Below are positions 19,357-27,858 of a DNA stretch of 64,000 bases, piece by piece. The DNA is from Paraburkholderia atlantica. GTDB lineage: Bacteria > Pseudomonadota > Gammaproteobacteria > Burkholderiales > Burkholderiaceae. The translations under genes and the position numbers were made by a program. The stretch covers positions 426,296 through 490,295 of the forward strand of contig NZ_WHNQ01000002.1 in the NCBI RefSeq assembly GCF_009362785.1, in the 5' to 3' direction. How positions within the stretch are numbered: the stretch's first letter is position 1; each line of letters starts with the position of its first letter. The notes under the pieces were generated by a model, which worked only from the letters and a program-made list of their open reading frames with translations, searched no databases and was not told the origin of the DNA.

Positions 19357-19473
19357 ATCACGACGATACCCACGCCGAACCCGCCGCGCCATCTGCCGAA
19401 TGGCCAGGTTGCGTTAGGCAGGCGATCGCCGGAGAATGATCGAAGCTGTCTTTTTCAGCCTCCGGAGGCCGTT

Positions 19474-19794
19474 ATGGCTCATACAGCACATACCGATCAC
19501 TTCGCGAGCTTCGCGGAGTTTTATCCGTACTACCTGAGCGAACATCGCAACATCGCGTCGCGTCGGCTGCATTTCGTCGGCTCGCTCGGAGTAATTGGCT
19601 TTCTCGCCATGGCGCTCGCCACCGGCAACTGGGTATGGCTGCCGGCGGCCGTGGTGTGCGGCTATGGCTTCGCGTGGGTCGGCCATTTCTTCTTCGAAAA
19701 GAACAGGCCGGCCACCTTCCGTCATCCGCTTTACAGCCTGATGGGCGACTGGGTGATGTTCAAGGACATCTGCGTGGGGAAGATTTCGTTGTAG
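19474..19794 (+). CDS. Mpo1-like / DUF962 membrane protein
   Basis: This is a small membrane protein of 106 residues with the DUF962 pattern: FAEFYPYYLSEHRNIASRRLHFVGS, two hydrophobic spans (about 37-70), GHFFFEKNRPATFRHPLYSLMGDWVM. The yeast relative Mpo1 is an Fe(II) dioxygenase in fatty-acid alpha-oxidation, and the conserved H residues are kept here; bacterial function is not established. GGAGG lies six bases before the ATG and is itself inside a 12-base perfect palindrome (19458-19469). Confidence 0.85.
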   Translation: MAHTAHTDHFASFAEFYPYYLSEHRNIASRRLHFVGSLGVIGFLAMALATGNWVWLPAAVVCGYGFAWVGHFFFEKNRPATFRHPLYSLMGDWVMFKDICVGKISL

Positions 19795-19828
19795 TTTTAC
19801 TAAGGCGGCTCGAAGTCGAGCCGCCCTG

Positions 19829-21139
19829 TCACGCCGCCTGGTGCGGCATCGAAGCGGCCGCGCGCTCGTCTCCGGGTCGCGCCGCCCTGGCCGCCGCGCG
19901 CGAGGCAAGCAACGCGGCGAGCGTCACTTTCAATTGGTCGTTGTCGAGCGCGGCGAGCAGCATGCCGCCGTCCACGCGCGTGGAGTCGAGTTCGAGCTGA
20001 TACGACAGCTCCGCGCGGTCGATCACGAACAGGTCGTACAGCCGCTGCACGGTCACCTGCGCCGGGTTCGCAAGCAGCACGTAGTGCGGGCCGGTATGGT
20101 CCTCCTCCAGCCGCGCGATCCACTCGATCTCCTCGAGACGCTGTAACAGCATCAGCGTCGTATCCTTGTCGCGGCGAAGCATGCGTGCAAGCTCGGGCAT
20201 CGTGTAGCCGCGTCTGCCGCCCTCACGCGCTTCGCACAGCCGCGCGAGCAATTCGAGCGAATCGAACAGATTGCTGCCATAGAACACCGGGCGGTGAAAC
20301 TGACCGATGCGAATCGCCGGCAACGCCGATGCGATCATCGCGCCAGTCAGCGTGATGAACCAGCACAGATACATCCATACAAGGAACAGCGGCACCGCGG
20401 CGAAGGCGCCATACACCGCCGTATAGGTCGGAATACGGCGCACGTAGTAGCCGAAGCCGCGCTTGGCGAGCTCGAACGCGACTGCGGCGATCACGCCGCC
20501 AACCACCGCGTCACGCCATTCGACACGGCAGTTCGGCAAATAAACGTAAAGAATCGTGAACGCGAGCATCGTGAACGGCAGCGTGGCGCTCGCGAGCGCC
20601 CATTCGATCAGCGGTGTGATGCGCTGCGCGGCGCTAAACGACATCGACTGCGTGAACAGATACGACGAGATCGACAGGCTCACGCCGATCAGGATCGGAC
20701 CGAGCGTGATGATCGCCCAGTACACGAGAATGCGCTGTGCGACGGGCCGCGCCTTGCGCACGCGCCAGATCACGTTGAACGCGGACTCGACGGTCATCAT
20801 CGTCATCACTGCGGTGACGAACAGGATGATCATGCCGATCGTGGTCAACCCTTTGGCCTTCGACGCGAACTGGTTCAGATACTTGAAGATCTGGTCGTTC
20901 AGTTGCGCGGGCATCAGGTGATCGGCAAGAAAAAACTGCAGCGACGCCTGGAACGAGCTGAAGATCGGAAACGCGGTGAACAGCGCAAACGCGACGGTGG
21001 CGAGCGGCACGAGCGCGAGCATCGTGGTGAACGTCAGGCTGCCCGCGACCTGCGGAATCCGATCCTCGCCGATGCGTTGCGCGGCGAATTGCGCGAGCCG
21101 TTTGAGCGTGTCGAGATCGAAACGCACCCTAACCAACAA
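19829..21139 (-). CDS. YihY/BrkB family inner-membrane protein (TTG start)
   Basis: This is an inner-membrane protein of 436 residues. The first 300 form the YihY domain with about six hydrophobic spans (VAGSLTFTTMLALVPLATVAFAL, FVTAVMTMMTVESAFNVIWRV, VYGAFAAVPLFLVWMYLCWF). The last 130 are a soluble extension resembling a winged-helix module. No RNase BN activity should be inferred from old names. No ATG is near. TTG codons at 21139 and 21136 follow AAGGAGG by five and eight bases, so a TTG start is the best choice. Confidence 0.87.
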   Translation of the reverse strand: MLVRVRFDLDTLKRLAQFAAQRIGEDRIPQVAGSLTFTTMLALVPLATVAFALFTAFPIFSSFQASLQFFLADHLMPAQLNDQIFKYLNQFASKAKGLTTIGMIILFVTAVMTMMTVESAFNVIWRVRKARPVAQRILVYWAIITLGPILIGVSLSISSYLFTQSMSFSAAQRITPLIEWALASATLPFTMLAFTILYVYLPNCRVEWRDAVVGGVIAAVAFELAKRGFGYYVRRIPTYTAVYGAFAAVPLFLVWMYLCWFITLTGAMIASALPAIRIGQFHRPVFYGSNLFDSLELLARLCEAREGGRRGYTMPELARMLRRDKDTTLMLLQRLEEIEWIARLEEDHTGPHYVLLANPAQVTVQRLYDLFVIDRAELSYQLELDSTRVDGGMLLAALDNDQLKVTLAALLASRAAARAARPGDERAAASMPHQAA

Positions 21140-21160
21140 ACCTGCCTCCTTGCCTGCTGA

Positions 21161-21871
<711 letters not shown>

Positions 21872-21881
21872 GCGAAAAACC

Positions 21882-22400
21882 GTGAACGACCCGCATCCGC
21901 AACCAACCGAACGCGACGACGCCCGTCGCGACGCCAGTGGCGCGGAATTCGGCAACACGTCGGCAGCCGCAACCGTCGTACCCGTGCAACCCAAAGCCGC
22001 CGCCGCGCTCGTCGCCGCTTTCACACTGATCGCGATGATCGTGCTTGCGGTCGCATGGGAATGGTGGCTCGCACCGTTGCGGCCTGGCGGCTCGCTGCTC
22101 GTGCTGAAGGCGTTGCCGTTGCTCTCCGCGTTGCCGGGCGTGTGGCGGCGTCGGCTCTATACGATGCAATGGGCGTCGATGCTGATTCTGCTGTATTTCG
22201 CAGAAGGCATCGTGCGCGGCTGGAGCGATCATGGCCTGGGCGCGCGGCTCGGCTGGCTGCAGGCGGCGCTTGCCGTGATCTTCTTCGCTTGCGCGCTCGC
22301 GTATGTCGGGCCGTTCAAGCGCGCGGCGAAACGAGCCGCAAAGCAAGCCGCAAAGCAAGCTGCAAAGCAAACCCCCAGCGAACCAACCCCGCCCGCCTGA
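21882..22400 (+). CDS. DUF2069 membrane protein (GTG start)
   Basis: This is a predicted inner-membrane protein of 172 residues with three to four hydrophobic spans. The block WEWWLAPLRPGGSLLVLKALPLL, and YTMQWASMLILLYFAEGIVR, match DUF2069, a family that commonly follows wrbA in betaproteobacteria. The GTG at 21882 is chosen because it lies ten bases after the wrbA stop and keeps the family length. The C-terminus is an alanine/lysine repeat (KRAAKQAAKQAAKQ) encoded by a 12-bp tandem repeat. Function is unknown. Confidence 0.8.
   Translation: MNDPHPQPTERDDARRDASGAEFGNTSAAATVVPVQPKAAAALVAAFTLIAMIVLAVAWEWWLAPLRPGGSLLVLKALPLLSALPGVWRRRLYTMQWASMLILLYFAEGIVRGWSDHGLGARLGWLQAALAVIFFACALAYVGPFKRAAKRAAKQAAKQAAKQTPSEPTPPA
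22332..22367 (+). repeat. 12-bp tandem repeat inside the DUF2069 gene
   Basis: Three near-identical 12-base units (CAAGCCGCAAAG type) run head to tail at 22332-22343, 22344-22355 and 22356-22367, with partial copies on both sides. They encode the (R/Q)AAK repeats at the C-terminus. The unit is a multiple of three, so copy-number change would lengthen or shorten the tail without breaking the frame. Confidence 0.75.
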
Positions 22401-22432
22401 CGTCCAAGCTTCAAAACCGTCAACCGATCCAC

Positions 22433-23851
22433 ATGAACCACACCGCTTTTCTCGCCGCCTGCCGCGACGCCATCGGCGCGGCTCACGTACTGACCGATCC
22501 GCACGACACCGCTCCCTTTCTGACCGACTGGCGCCGCCGCTACACCGGCGCGGCCTGCGCGGTGCTGTGCCCTGCCACGTCCGAGGAAGCCGCCGCGCTC
22601 GTCAGGCTCGCGGTCGAACATCGCGTCGCGCTGGTGCCGCAGGGCGGCAACACCGGTCTCGCGGGCGGCGCCACACCCGACGCGAGCGGCGCGCAGGCGG
22701 TCATCAGCCTGCGCCGCCTGAATCGGGTGCGCGACATCGACCCGCACAACAACACGATCACCGTCGAAGCGGGCGTGATCCTCGCCGACGTGCAGAAGCA
22801 CGCCGAAGCGGCCGGGCGTCTGTTTCCGCTGAGCCTCGCCGCCGAAGGCAGCTGCACGATCGGCGGCAATCTGTCGACCAACGCGGGCGGCACCGGCGTG
22901 CTGCGCTATGGCACCACGCGCGAGCTGTGCCTCGGCCTCGAAGTGGTGACGCCGCAAGGCGAACTGTGGGACGGCTTGCGCGGGCTGCGCAAGGACAACA
23001 CCGGCTACGATCTGCGCGACCTGTTCATCGGCGCGGAAGGCACGCTCGGCCTGATCACCGCGGCGGTGATGAAGCTGCATCCGCAGCCGGCCGCGCGCGT
23101 GACCGCGCTCGCCGCGCTCGCATCGCCGCATGCGGCGCTCGATTTTCTCGCGCTCACGCAACGCGTCGCCGGGCCGCTCCTGACCGGCTTCGAACTGATG
23201 TCGGATTTCTGCCTGCGGCTCGTCGGCCGCCATTTCGAGCAGATGCGTTATCCGTTCGCCGAACCGCATGCGCAAGTCGTGCTGCTCGAGCTGTCGGACA
23301 GCGAAAGCGAAGAGCACGCGCGCACGCTGTTCGAGGGGCTGATGGAAACCGCGCTCGAACAGGGTCTCGTCGAAGACGCCGTGGTCGCGGAAAACCTCGC
23401 GCAGTCACGCGCGTTCTGGAATCTGCGCGAACACATTCCGCTCGCGCAGGCCGAGGAAGGGCTGAACATCAAGCACGACATCGCGGTGCCGATCTCACGC
23501 ATCGGCCACTTCATCGAGACAACCGACAAAGCGATCGCGCAAGCCGCGCCGGGCGCGCGCATGGTCACGTTCGGCCATCTCGGCGACGGCAATCTGCACT
23601 ACAACGTGCAGGCGCCCGAGGGCATCGATGCAAAGGCGTTTCTGCGGCAGTACCAGAGCCCGATCAACCGGATCGTCTACGACAGCGTGAATGCGCATCG
23701 CGGCAGCATCAGCGCGGAACACGGACTCGGCCAGCTGAAGATCGACGAAGCCGCGCACTACAAACAGGACGTCGAGGTGCGGATGATGCGCGCGATCAAG
23801 CAGGCGCTCGATCCGCTGAACCTGCTGAATCCGGGCAAGGTGCTACGCTAA
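22433..23851 (+). CDS. FAD-binding oxidoreductase, GlcD/D-2-hydroxyglutarate dehydrogenase type
   Basis: This is a flavoprotein of 472 residues. The N-terminal PCMH-type FAD domain contains VPQGGNTGLAGGATPD, EGSCTIGGNLSTNAGGTGVLRYGTTRE and IGAEGTLGLITAAVMKL. The C-terminal domain has NIKHDIAVPISRI, TFGHLGDGNLHYNVQ (metal/carboxylate-binding histidines) and SAEHGLGQLK, ending LDPLNLLNPGKVL. It probably oxidises a D-2-hydroxyacid such as D-2-hydroxyglutarate or D-lactate; which one cannot be decided. The start at 22433 is chosen by alignment. The open frame back to 22055 overlaps the DUF2069 gene and is rejected. Confidence 0.88.
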   Translation: MNHTAFLAACRDAIGAAHVLTDPHDTAPFLTDWRRRYTGAACAVLCPATSEEAAALVRLAVEHRVALVPQGGNTGLAGGATPDASGAQAVISLRRLNRVRDIDPHNNTITVEAGVILADVQKHAEAAGRLFPLSLAAEGSCTIGGNLSTNAGGTGVLRYGTTRELCLGLEVVTPQGELWDGLRGLRKDNTGYDLRDLFIGAEGTLGLITAAVMKLHPQPAARVTALAALASPHAALDFLALTQRVAGPLLTGFELMSDFCLRLVGRHFEQMRYPFAEPHAQVVLLELSDSESEEHARTLFEGLMETALEQGLVEDAVVAENLAQSRAFWNLREHIPLAQAEEGLNIKHDIAVPISRIGHFIETTDKAIAQAAPGARMVTFGHLGDGNLHYNVQAPEGIDAKAFLRQYQSPINRIVYDSVNAHRGSISAEHGLGQLKIDEAAHYKQDVEVRMMRAIKQALDPLNLLNPGKVLR

Positions 23852-23903
23852 TGTCAGAAGCCTCCGCGACCCGGCGCGGCGGCGTTTCGCAGGAGTCGCA
23901 TCC

Positions 23904-24710
23904 GTGAAGATTCGCGTGCTGTCCGATCTGCATCTGGAAAACGACGAGCCTGAACTGATCCCGCATGCGCGGGCGGATCTGGTCGTGCTGGCGGGCGATA
24001 TTCACAACCACGCGGCCGGCCCGCGCTGGGCCGCACAGGCGTTCGACGACACGGTGCCGGTCGTCTACGTGCCGGGCAATCACGAGTACTACGACGGCGA
24101 GTTCGGCGCGCTGGAGAGCGCGACGCTCGACGCGGCCGCGCAGGTCGAAAACGTGCACGTGCTGAACAACGCCACGCTCGTCGATAGCCAGGGGCGCTGG
24201 CGCGTGCTCGGCACGACGTTGTGGACCGACTTCGCGCTGTACGGCGCGACGCCCGAAGCAATCGAGGAATCGATCGTCGCCGCGCGCCGCGTCATGCTCG
24301 ACTATCGCGGGTTGATCCAGATGAACTGGCCGCACGACCCGCGCGACGCCGCCCGCGACTTCACGCCCGCCGATTCGCTCGCGCTGCACCAGCATGCGCG
24401 CGCGTGGCTCGCAAGCGAGCTGGCCAAACCGTTCGCCGGCCAAACGATCGTGGTCACGCACCATGCGCCGCATCGGCTGAGTCTGGCCGAGCGCTTTGCC
24501 GAGGACCGCGCGTCGGCAGGCTTCGTCAATCACCTGCCGGAGCTCGTGCGCGCGCCTGTTGCGTTGTGGATTCACGGCCACACGCATACGTCGTTCGACT
24601 ATGTAGTGGACGGCACGCGTGTCGTGTGCAATCCGCGCGGCTATTTCGACCGGCGCACGCGCGAGTGGGAGAATCCGCTGTTTGCCTGGGACAAGGTCGT
24701 CGAGATCTAG
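23904..24710 (+). CDS. Calcineurin-like metallophosphoesterase (GTG start)
   Basis: This is a binuclear-metal phosphoesterase of 268 residues. It has the expected motif order: SDLHLEND, LAGDIHNH, GNHEYYDGE, VVTHHAPHRLSL and GHTHTSFDY. It starts with GTG at 23904, with AGGAG eight bases upstream; no ATG gives the first metal-binding motif. The substrate is unknown. It lies 52 bases after the FAD oxidoreductase. Confidence 0.87.
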   Translation: MKIRVLSDLHLENDEPELIPHARADLVVLAGDIHNHAAGPRWAAQAFDDTVPVVYVPGNHEYYDGEFGALESATLDAAAQVENVHVLNNATLVDSQGRWRVLGTTLWTDFALYGATPEAIEESIVAARRVMLDYRGLIQMNWPHDPRDAARDFTPADSLALHQHARAWLASELAKPFAGQTIVVTHHAPHRLSLAERFAEDRASAGFVNHLPELVRAPVALWIHGHTHTSFDYVVDGTRVVCNPRGYFDRRTREWENPLFAWDKVVEI

Positions 24711-24729
24711 CTGCTTCTAGCGGGCCGGC

Positions 24730-24882
24730 TCACCGCTCTCGCCGCGGCGCATCCTGTGACTCGACTTCGACCGGCACGAGCCGCGGCTGCTGTACACGCA
24801 TGCGGCGCAGCAGATCGCGCGACGCGGCGACGCCGATCAATCCGAACATGACGGCCAAGCCGATCATCAGGTGCGTATCCAT
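24730..24882 (-). CDS. Small single-span membrane protein, 50 residues
   Basis: This is a short minus-strand frame between two convergent genes. It reads MDTHLMIGLAVMFGLIGVAA then a charged tail (SRDLLRRMRVQQPRLVP, ESQDAPRRER). Residues about 5-20 form one hydrophobic helix followed by arginines, so the tail should be cytoplasmic. A GAAGGA site lies ten bases before the ATG. The codon pattern is G/C at third positions. I do not recognise a family, and the short length means it could be fortuitous. Confidence 0.5.
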   Translation of the reverse strand: MDTHLMIGLAVMFGLIGVAASRDLLRRMRVQQPRLVPVEVESQDAPRRER

Positions 24883-25080
24883 GGATGTGTCGTCCTTCAG
24901 TGGTTGCGAGGTGCCGAACGGCGGCGAATCCAGCGCGTCCGGCCACAGCGGCGACGCGTGAACGACACGTTAACAAATCGACTGCGCGGCAGAAGTAAAG
25001 AAATGTTGCGACGCGGCGCGTGTGTAACAGGCTGTCACGCCGCGCGCCCGTCGAACGTCAACGCATGACGAACAGGCCGT

Positions 25081-26019
25081 TCAGCTCCTCGCGAACTGCC
25101 GCAACTCTTCCTGATCCGCCGCCAGCGTCGAGGGCAACTCGTCGCGCAGGAATTCGACCCACGTGCGGATCTTCGCATCGAGATACTGCCGCGACGGATA
25201 CAGCGCATACAGATTCATCTGCTGCGACGTGTACTCGGGCAGCAGCCACACCAGTTCGCCGCTGCGCAAACCGCTGATCGCCGAGTAGATCGGAATCAGC
25301 GCGATGCCCATGCCTTGGGCGACAGCCACCACCATCGCCTCGGCCACGTTCACCTGGAACGTCGCCGAGCCGAGCGAGACGACTTCCTCGCCGTTCGGGC
25401 CGTCGAAGGTCCATCTGTCGGGCGGGTACACCGGCGTCACCATCTGCAGGCAGGTGTGCTGCGCGAGGTCTGCGGGAGTTTGCGGCACGCCGTGCCGCTC
25501 GAGATACGCAGGCGACGCGCACGCAATGCTGAACGCGCTGCCAATGCGCTGCGACACGAGCCCAGAATCGGGCAGGCCGGTGGCGAGTGTCAGCGACACG
25601 TCGAAGCCTTCGTCGAGCAGATCGGGCATGCGCTGCGCGAGCGTCAGTTCGACATGCACGTCCGGGTAGCGCTGCTGGTAGCGGCTCACGGCCGGCACCA
25701 CGTAGTGCTGGCCGAAGCTCGTCATCGCGTGGACCTTCAGCTTGCCGGACGGGCGCGCGTGCGCGTCGCTTGCCTCGGCCTCCGCCTGATCCACGTACGC
25801 GAGAATCTGCTCGCAGCGCTGCAGATAGCGCTCCCCCGCCTCGGTCAGCGCGATGCGGCGCGTGGTCCGGTTCAAAAGCCGCGTGCGCAGATGCGCCTCC
25901 AGATCGGAAACCGCGCGCGACGCATAGGCCGTCGTCGTATTCAGATGTTGCGCGGCGCCCGTGAAGCTGCCCGCTTCGACGACGCGGACGAATACGCGCA
26001 TGTTTTGAAGCGTGTCCAT
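25081..26019 (-). CDS. LysR family regulator divergent from efflux operon
   Basis: This is a 312-residue LysR regulator. Residues about 3-62 hold the winged helix-turn-helix (FVRVVEAGSFTGAAQHLNTTTAYASRAVSDLEAHL), and the rest is the effector-binding domain (GKLKVHAMTSFGQHYVVPAV, VAVAQGMGIALIPIY). It is divergent from the NodT-FUSC-DUF1656-HlyD operon, the same layout as AaeR with aaeXAB, so it probably activates that operon in response to an aromatic acid or similar compound. The inducer cannot be read. Confidence 0.9.
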   Translation of the reverse strand: MDTLQNMRVFVRVVEAGSFTGAAQHLNTTTAYASRAVSDLEAHLRTRLLNRTTRRIALTEAGERYLQRCEQILAYVDQAEAEASDAHARPSGKLKVHAMTSFGQHYVVPAVSRYQQRYPDVHVELTLAQRMPDLLDEGFDVSLTLATGLPDSGLVSQRIGSAFSIACASPAYLERHGVPQTPADLAQHTCLQMVTPVYPPDRWTFDGPNGEEVVSLGSATFQVNVAEAMVVAVAQGMGIALIPIYSAISGLRSGELVWLLPEYTSQQMNLYALYPSRQYLDAKIRTWVEFLRDELPSTLAADQEELRQFARS

Positions 26020-26171
26020 ACCTATCCTCTGTCGACCGGAGTTGGCGCTCTAGCCTTGCACCGGTCCCATGCAACACAGTTGCGAAAAAATCGGCAGCGA
26101 TTGTTACACGATCAGCAAGGGCCATTATCTCATGACTTGTAAAAATGCCTTGCATCATTACCGGTTATTCC

Positions 26172-26196
26172 GCAATTGATCGAAAAATATAATTGC
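26172..26196. promoter_or_regulatory. Efflux operon promoter with LysR-type inverted repeat
   Basis: GCAATT (26172-26177) and AATTGC (26191-26196) form an inverted repeat with a 13-base centre in the LysR/efflux divergent region. A consensus TATAAT lies at 26188-26193, overlapping the right arm; no good -35 is seen 17 bases upstream, as is usual for activator-dependent promoters. Another TATAGT occurs at 26208-26213. A LysR binding role is inferred from position and symmetry. Confidence 0.5.
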
Positions 26197-26230
26197 GCAC
26201 AAGGTTCTATAGTCAAATTTGGAGGAAATC

Positions 26231-27850
26231 GTGCAGTCTCCGGTACGCAAAGGGATCGCCGCAGCCTCGGTTCTTACGATCCTATTAACAATCGCCGGAT
26301 GCGCAAGTACCGGGGGCGTGGCGCCGCAAACGCGCACGATCAATCCTTCGTCGCTCGACGTGGGCAACGCGATTCGCGGCGCCAACGCCGATGCGCAGTG
26401 GCCCGCCGCCAACTGGTGGCGTGCCTATAACGATCCGCAGCTAAACCAGTGGATCGCGGACGCCGAAGCCGGCAACCCGAGTCTCGCCGTCGCCCAGGCG
26501 CGCGTGCGCGAGGCGGCGTCGATGGCCGGCGTCGCGCGCGCGGCGCTCGCGCCGCACGTCAACGGCAGCCTGTCGATCCAGCGCGAGCAGTGGCCCGACA
26601 ACGTGTTCTACGGCCCGGGGCCGCTCGCCGGCGAGCAGTCGTGGAACAACACCGGCACGCTCGCCCTCGCCTATCACCTCGACTTCTGGGGCAAGGACAA
26701 GAACGCTGCCGAGCGCGCGCTCGACCTCGCGCACGCGAGCGCCGCCGACGCGCGCGCCGCGCAGCTCGAACTGCAGGCGAATGTGGTGCGCACCTATATC
26801 GAGATGTCGCTGAGCTACGCGCGGCTCGACATCGCGAAGGCCACGCTGCAACAACAGCAGCAAATCGTCGATCTGGCGAACCGGCGCCTGAAGGGCGGCA
26901 TCGGCACGCAGCTCGAAGTGAGCCAGGCCGAAACGCCGATACCCGAGTACGAGCGCCAGATCGACGCGATCGAGGAAAACATCGCGCTCGGGCGCAATCA
27001 ATTGGCCGCGCTCGCGGGCAAGGGGCCGGGCGCCGGCGACGCGATCCAGCGCCCGACACTGTCGCTCGCCGCGCCCGCCGGTCTGCCGGCCGCGCTGCCC
27101 GCGGATTTGATCGGCCACCGCCCCGACGTGGTCGCGGCGCGCTGGACGGTCGCCGCGCAGGCGCGCGGCATCGACGTCGCGAAGGCCGGGTTCTATCCGG
27201 ACATCAACCTGCTCGCGTCGATTGGCGGCTATGCGGCGATGGGGCCGCTGTTCCAGTTCCTGAAGAGTCCGTCGCATAGCTGGAGCGTGGGTCCCGCGCT
27301 GACGCTGCCGATCTTCGACGGCGGCAGGCTGCGCTCGCAGCTCGGCGCCGCGTCGGCGGGCTATGACGAAGCGGTCGAGCGCTACAACCAGTCGATCGTG
27401 ACCGCGCTGAAGGACATTTCCGACCAGGTGATCCGCATCCGTTCGTTGACCACCCAGGCCGACGACGCCGACCGCTCGGTCGCCGCCGCGCGCAGGAACT
27501 ACGATCTGTCGCGCGAGGGCTTCCGGCGCGGCTTGACCGACTATCTGAACGTGCTGGTCGCGCAAAACCAGTTGCTGCGCGCGCAGGAAGGCGTCGCCAA
27601 GGTGCAGGCCGAGCGGCTCGGCGCGCATGCGTCGCTGATGACGGCGCTCGGCGGCGGTCTCGACGATCCGGCCAATGGACCGCGGGATAACGAAACACTG
27701 CCGGCGCATGGCAAGGGCAACAACGAAGGCAGGCGTGGCTCGGCAGATAACGGCACGGCGAAGGCAGATGCGAATGCCAACGCCAGGACAAACGCAGTCA
27801 CCGCCGCCACCACCGCCTCGCGCGCCCCGAACGCGCCCGCGTCCGAGTAA
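26231..27850 (+). CDS. Efflux outer-membrane lipoprotein, NodT family (GTG start)
   Basis: This is an outer-membrane channel of the TolC/NodT group, 539 residues. The N-terminal signal peptide ends in the lipobox LTIAGCAST, with the cysteine to be lipidated. The repeated coiled-coil/beta-barrel pattern follows (NNTGTLALAYHLDFWGKDKN, LADYLNVLVAQNQLL-like GLTDYLNVLVAQNQLL). GTG at 26231 is the start, with GGAGG five bases upstream. The last 55 residues are a low-complexity hydrophilic tail (NANARTNAVTAATTAS). It is the first gene of a four-gene efflux operon. Confidence 0.92.
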   Translation: MQSPVRKGIAAASVLTILLTIAGCASTGGVAPQTRTINPSSLDVGNAIRGANADAQWPAANWWRAYNDPQLNQWIADAEAGNPSLAVAQARVREAASMAGVARAALAPHVNGSLSIQREQWPDNVFYGPGPLAGEQSWNNTGTLALAYHLDFWGKDKNAAERALDLAHASAADARAAQLELQANVVRTYIEMSLSYARLDIAKATLQQQQQIVDLANRRLKGGIGTQLEVSQAETPIPEYERQIDAIEENIALGRNQLAALAGKGPGAGDAIQRPTLSLAAPAGLPAALPADLIGHRPDVVAARWTVAAQARGIDVAKAGFYPDINLLASIGGYAAMGPLFQFLKSPSHSWSVGPALTLPIFDGGRLRSQLGAASAGYDEAVERYNQSIVTALKDISDQVIRIRSLTTQADDADRSVAAARRNYDLSREGFRRGLTDYLNVLVAQNQLLRAQEGVAKVQAERLGAHASLMTALGGGLDDPANGPRDNETLPAHGKGNNEGRRGSADNGTAKADANANARTNAVTAATTASRAPNAPASE

Positions 27851-27858
27851 GAAAGGCC

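Noticed and set aside
24707..24976. An 89-codon minus-strand frame over the 24.7-25.0 kb gap.
   Set aside because: Its composition is arginine/alanine-rich without pattern; the 50-codon frame in another register has the better start site and a membrane helix.
24995..25055. GC-rich imperfect stem between the small membrane protein and the LysR gene.
   Set aside because: The pairing GCGGCGCGTG with CACGCCGC is imperfect and has no T run, so no role is claimed.
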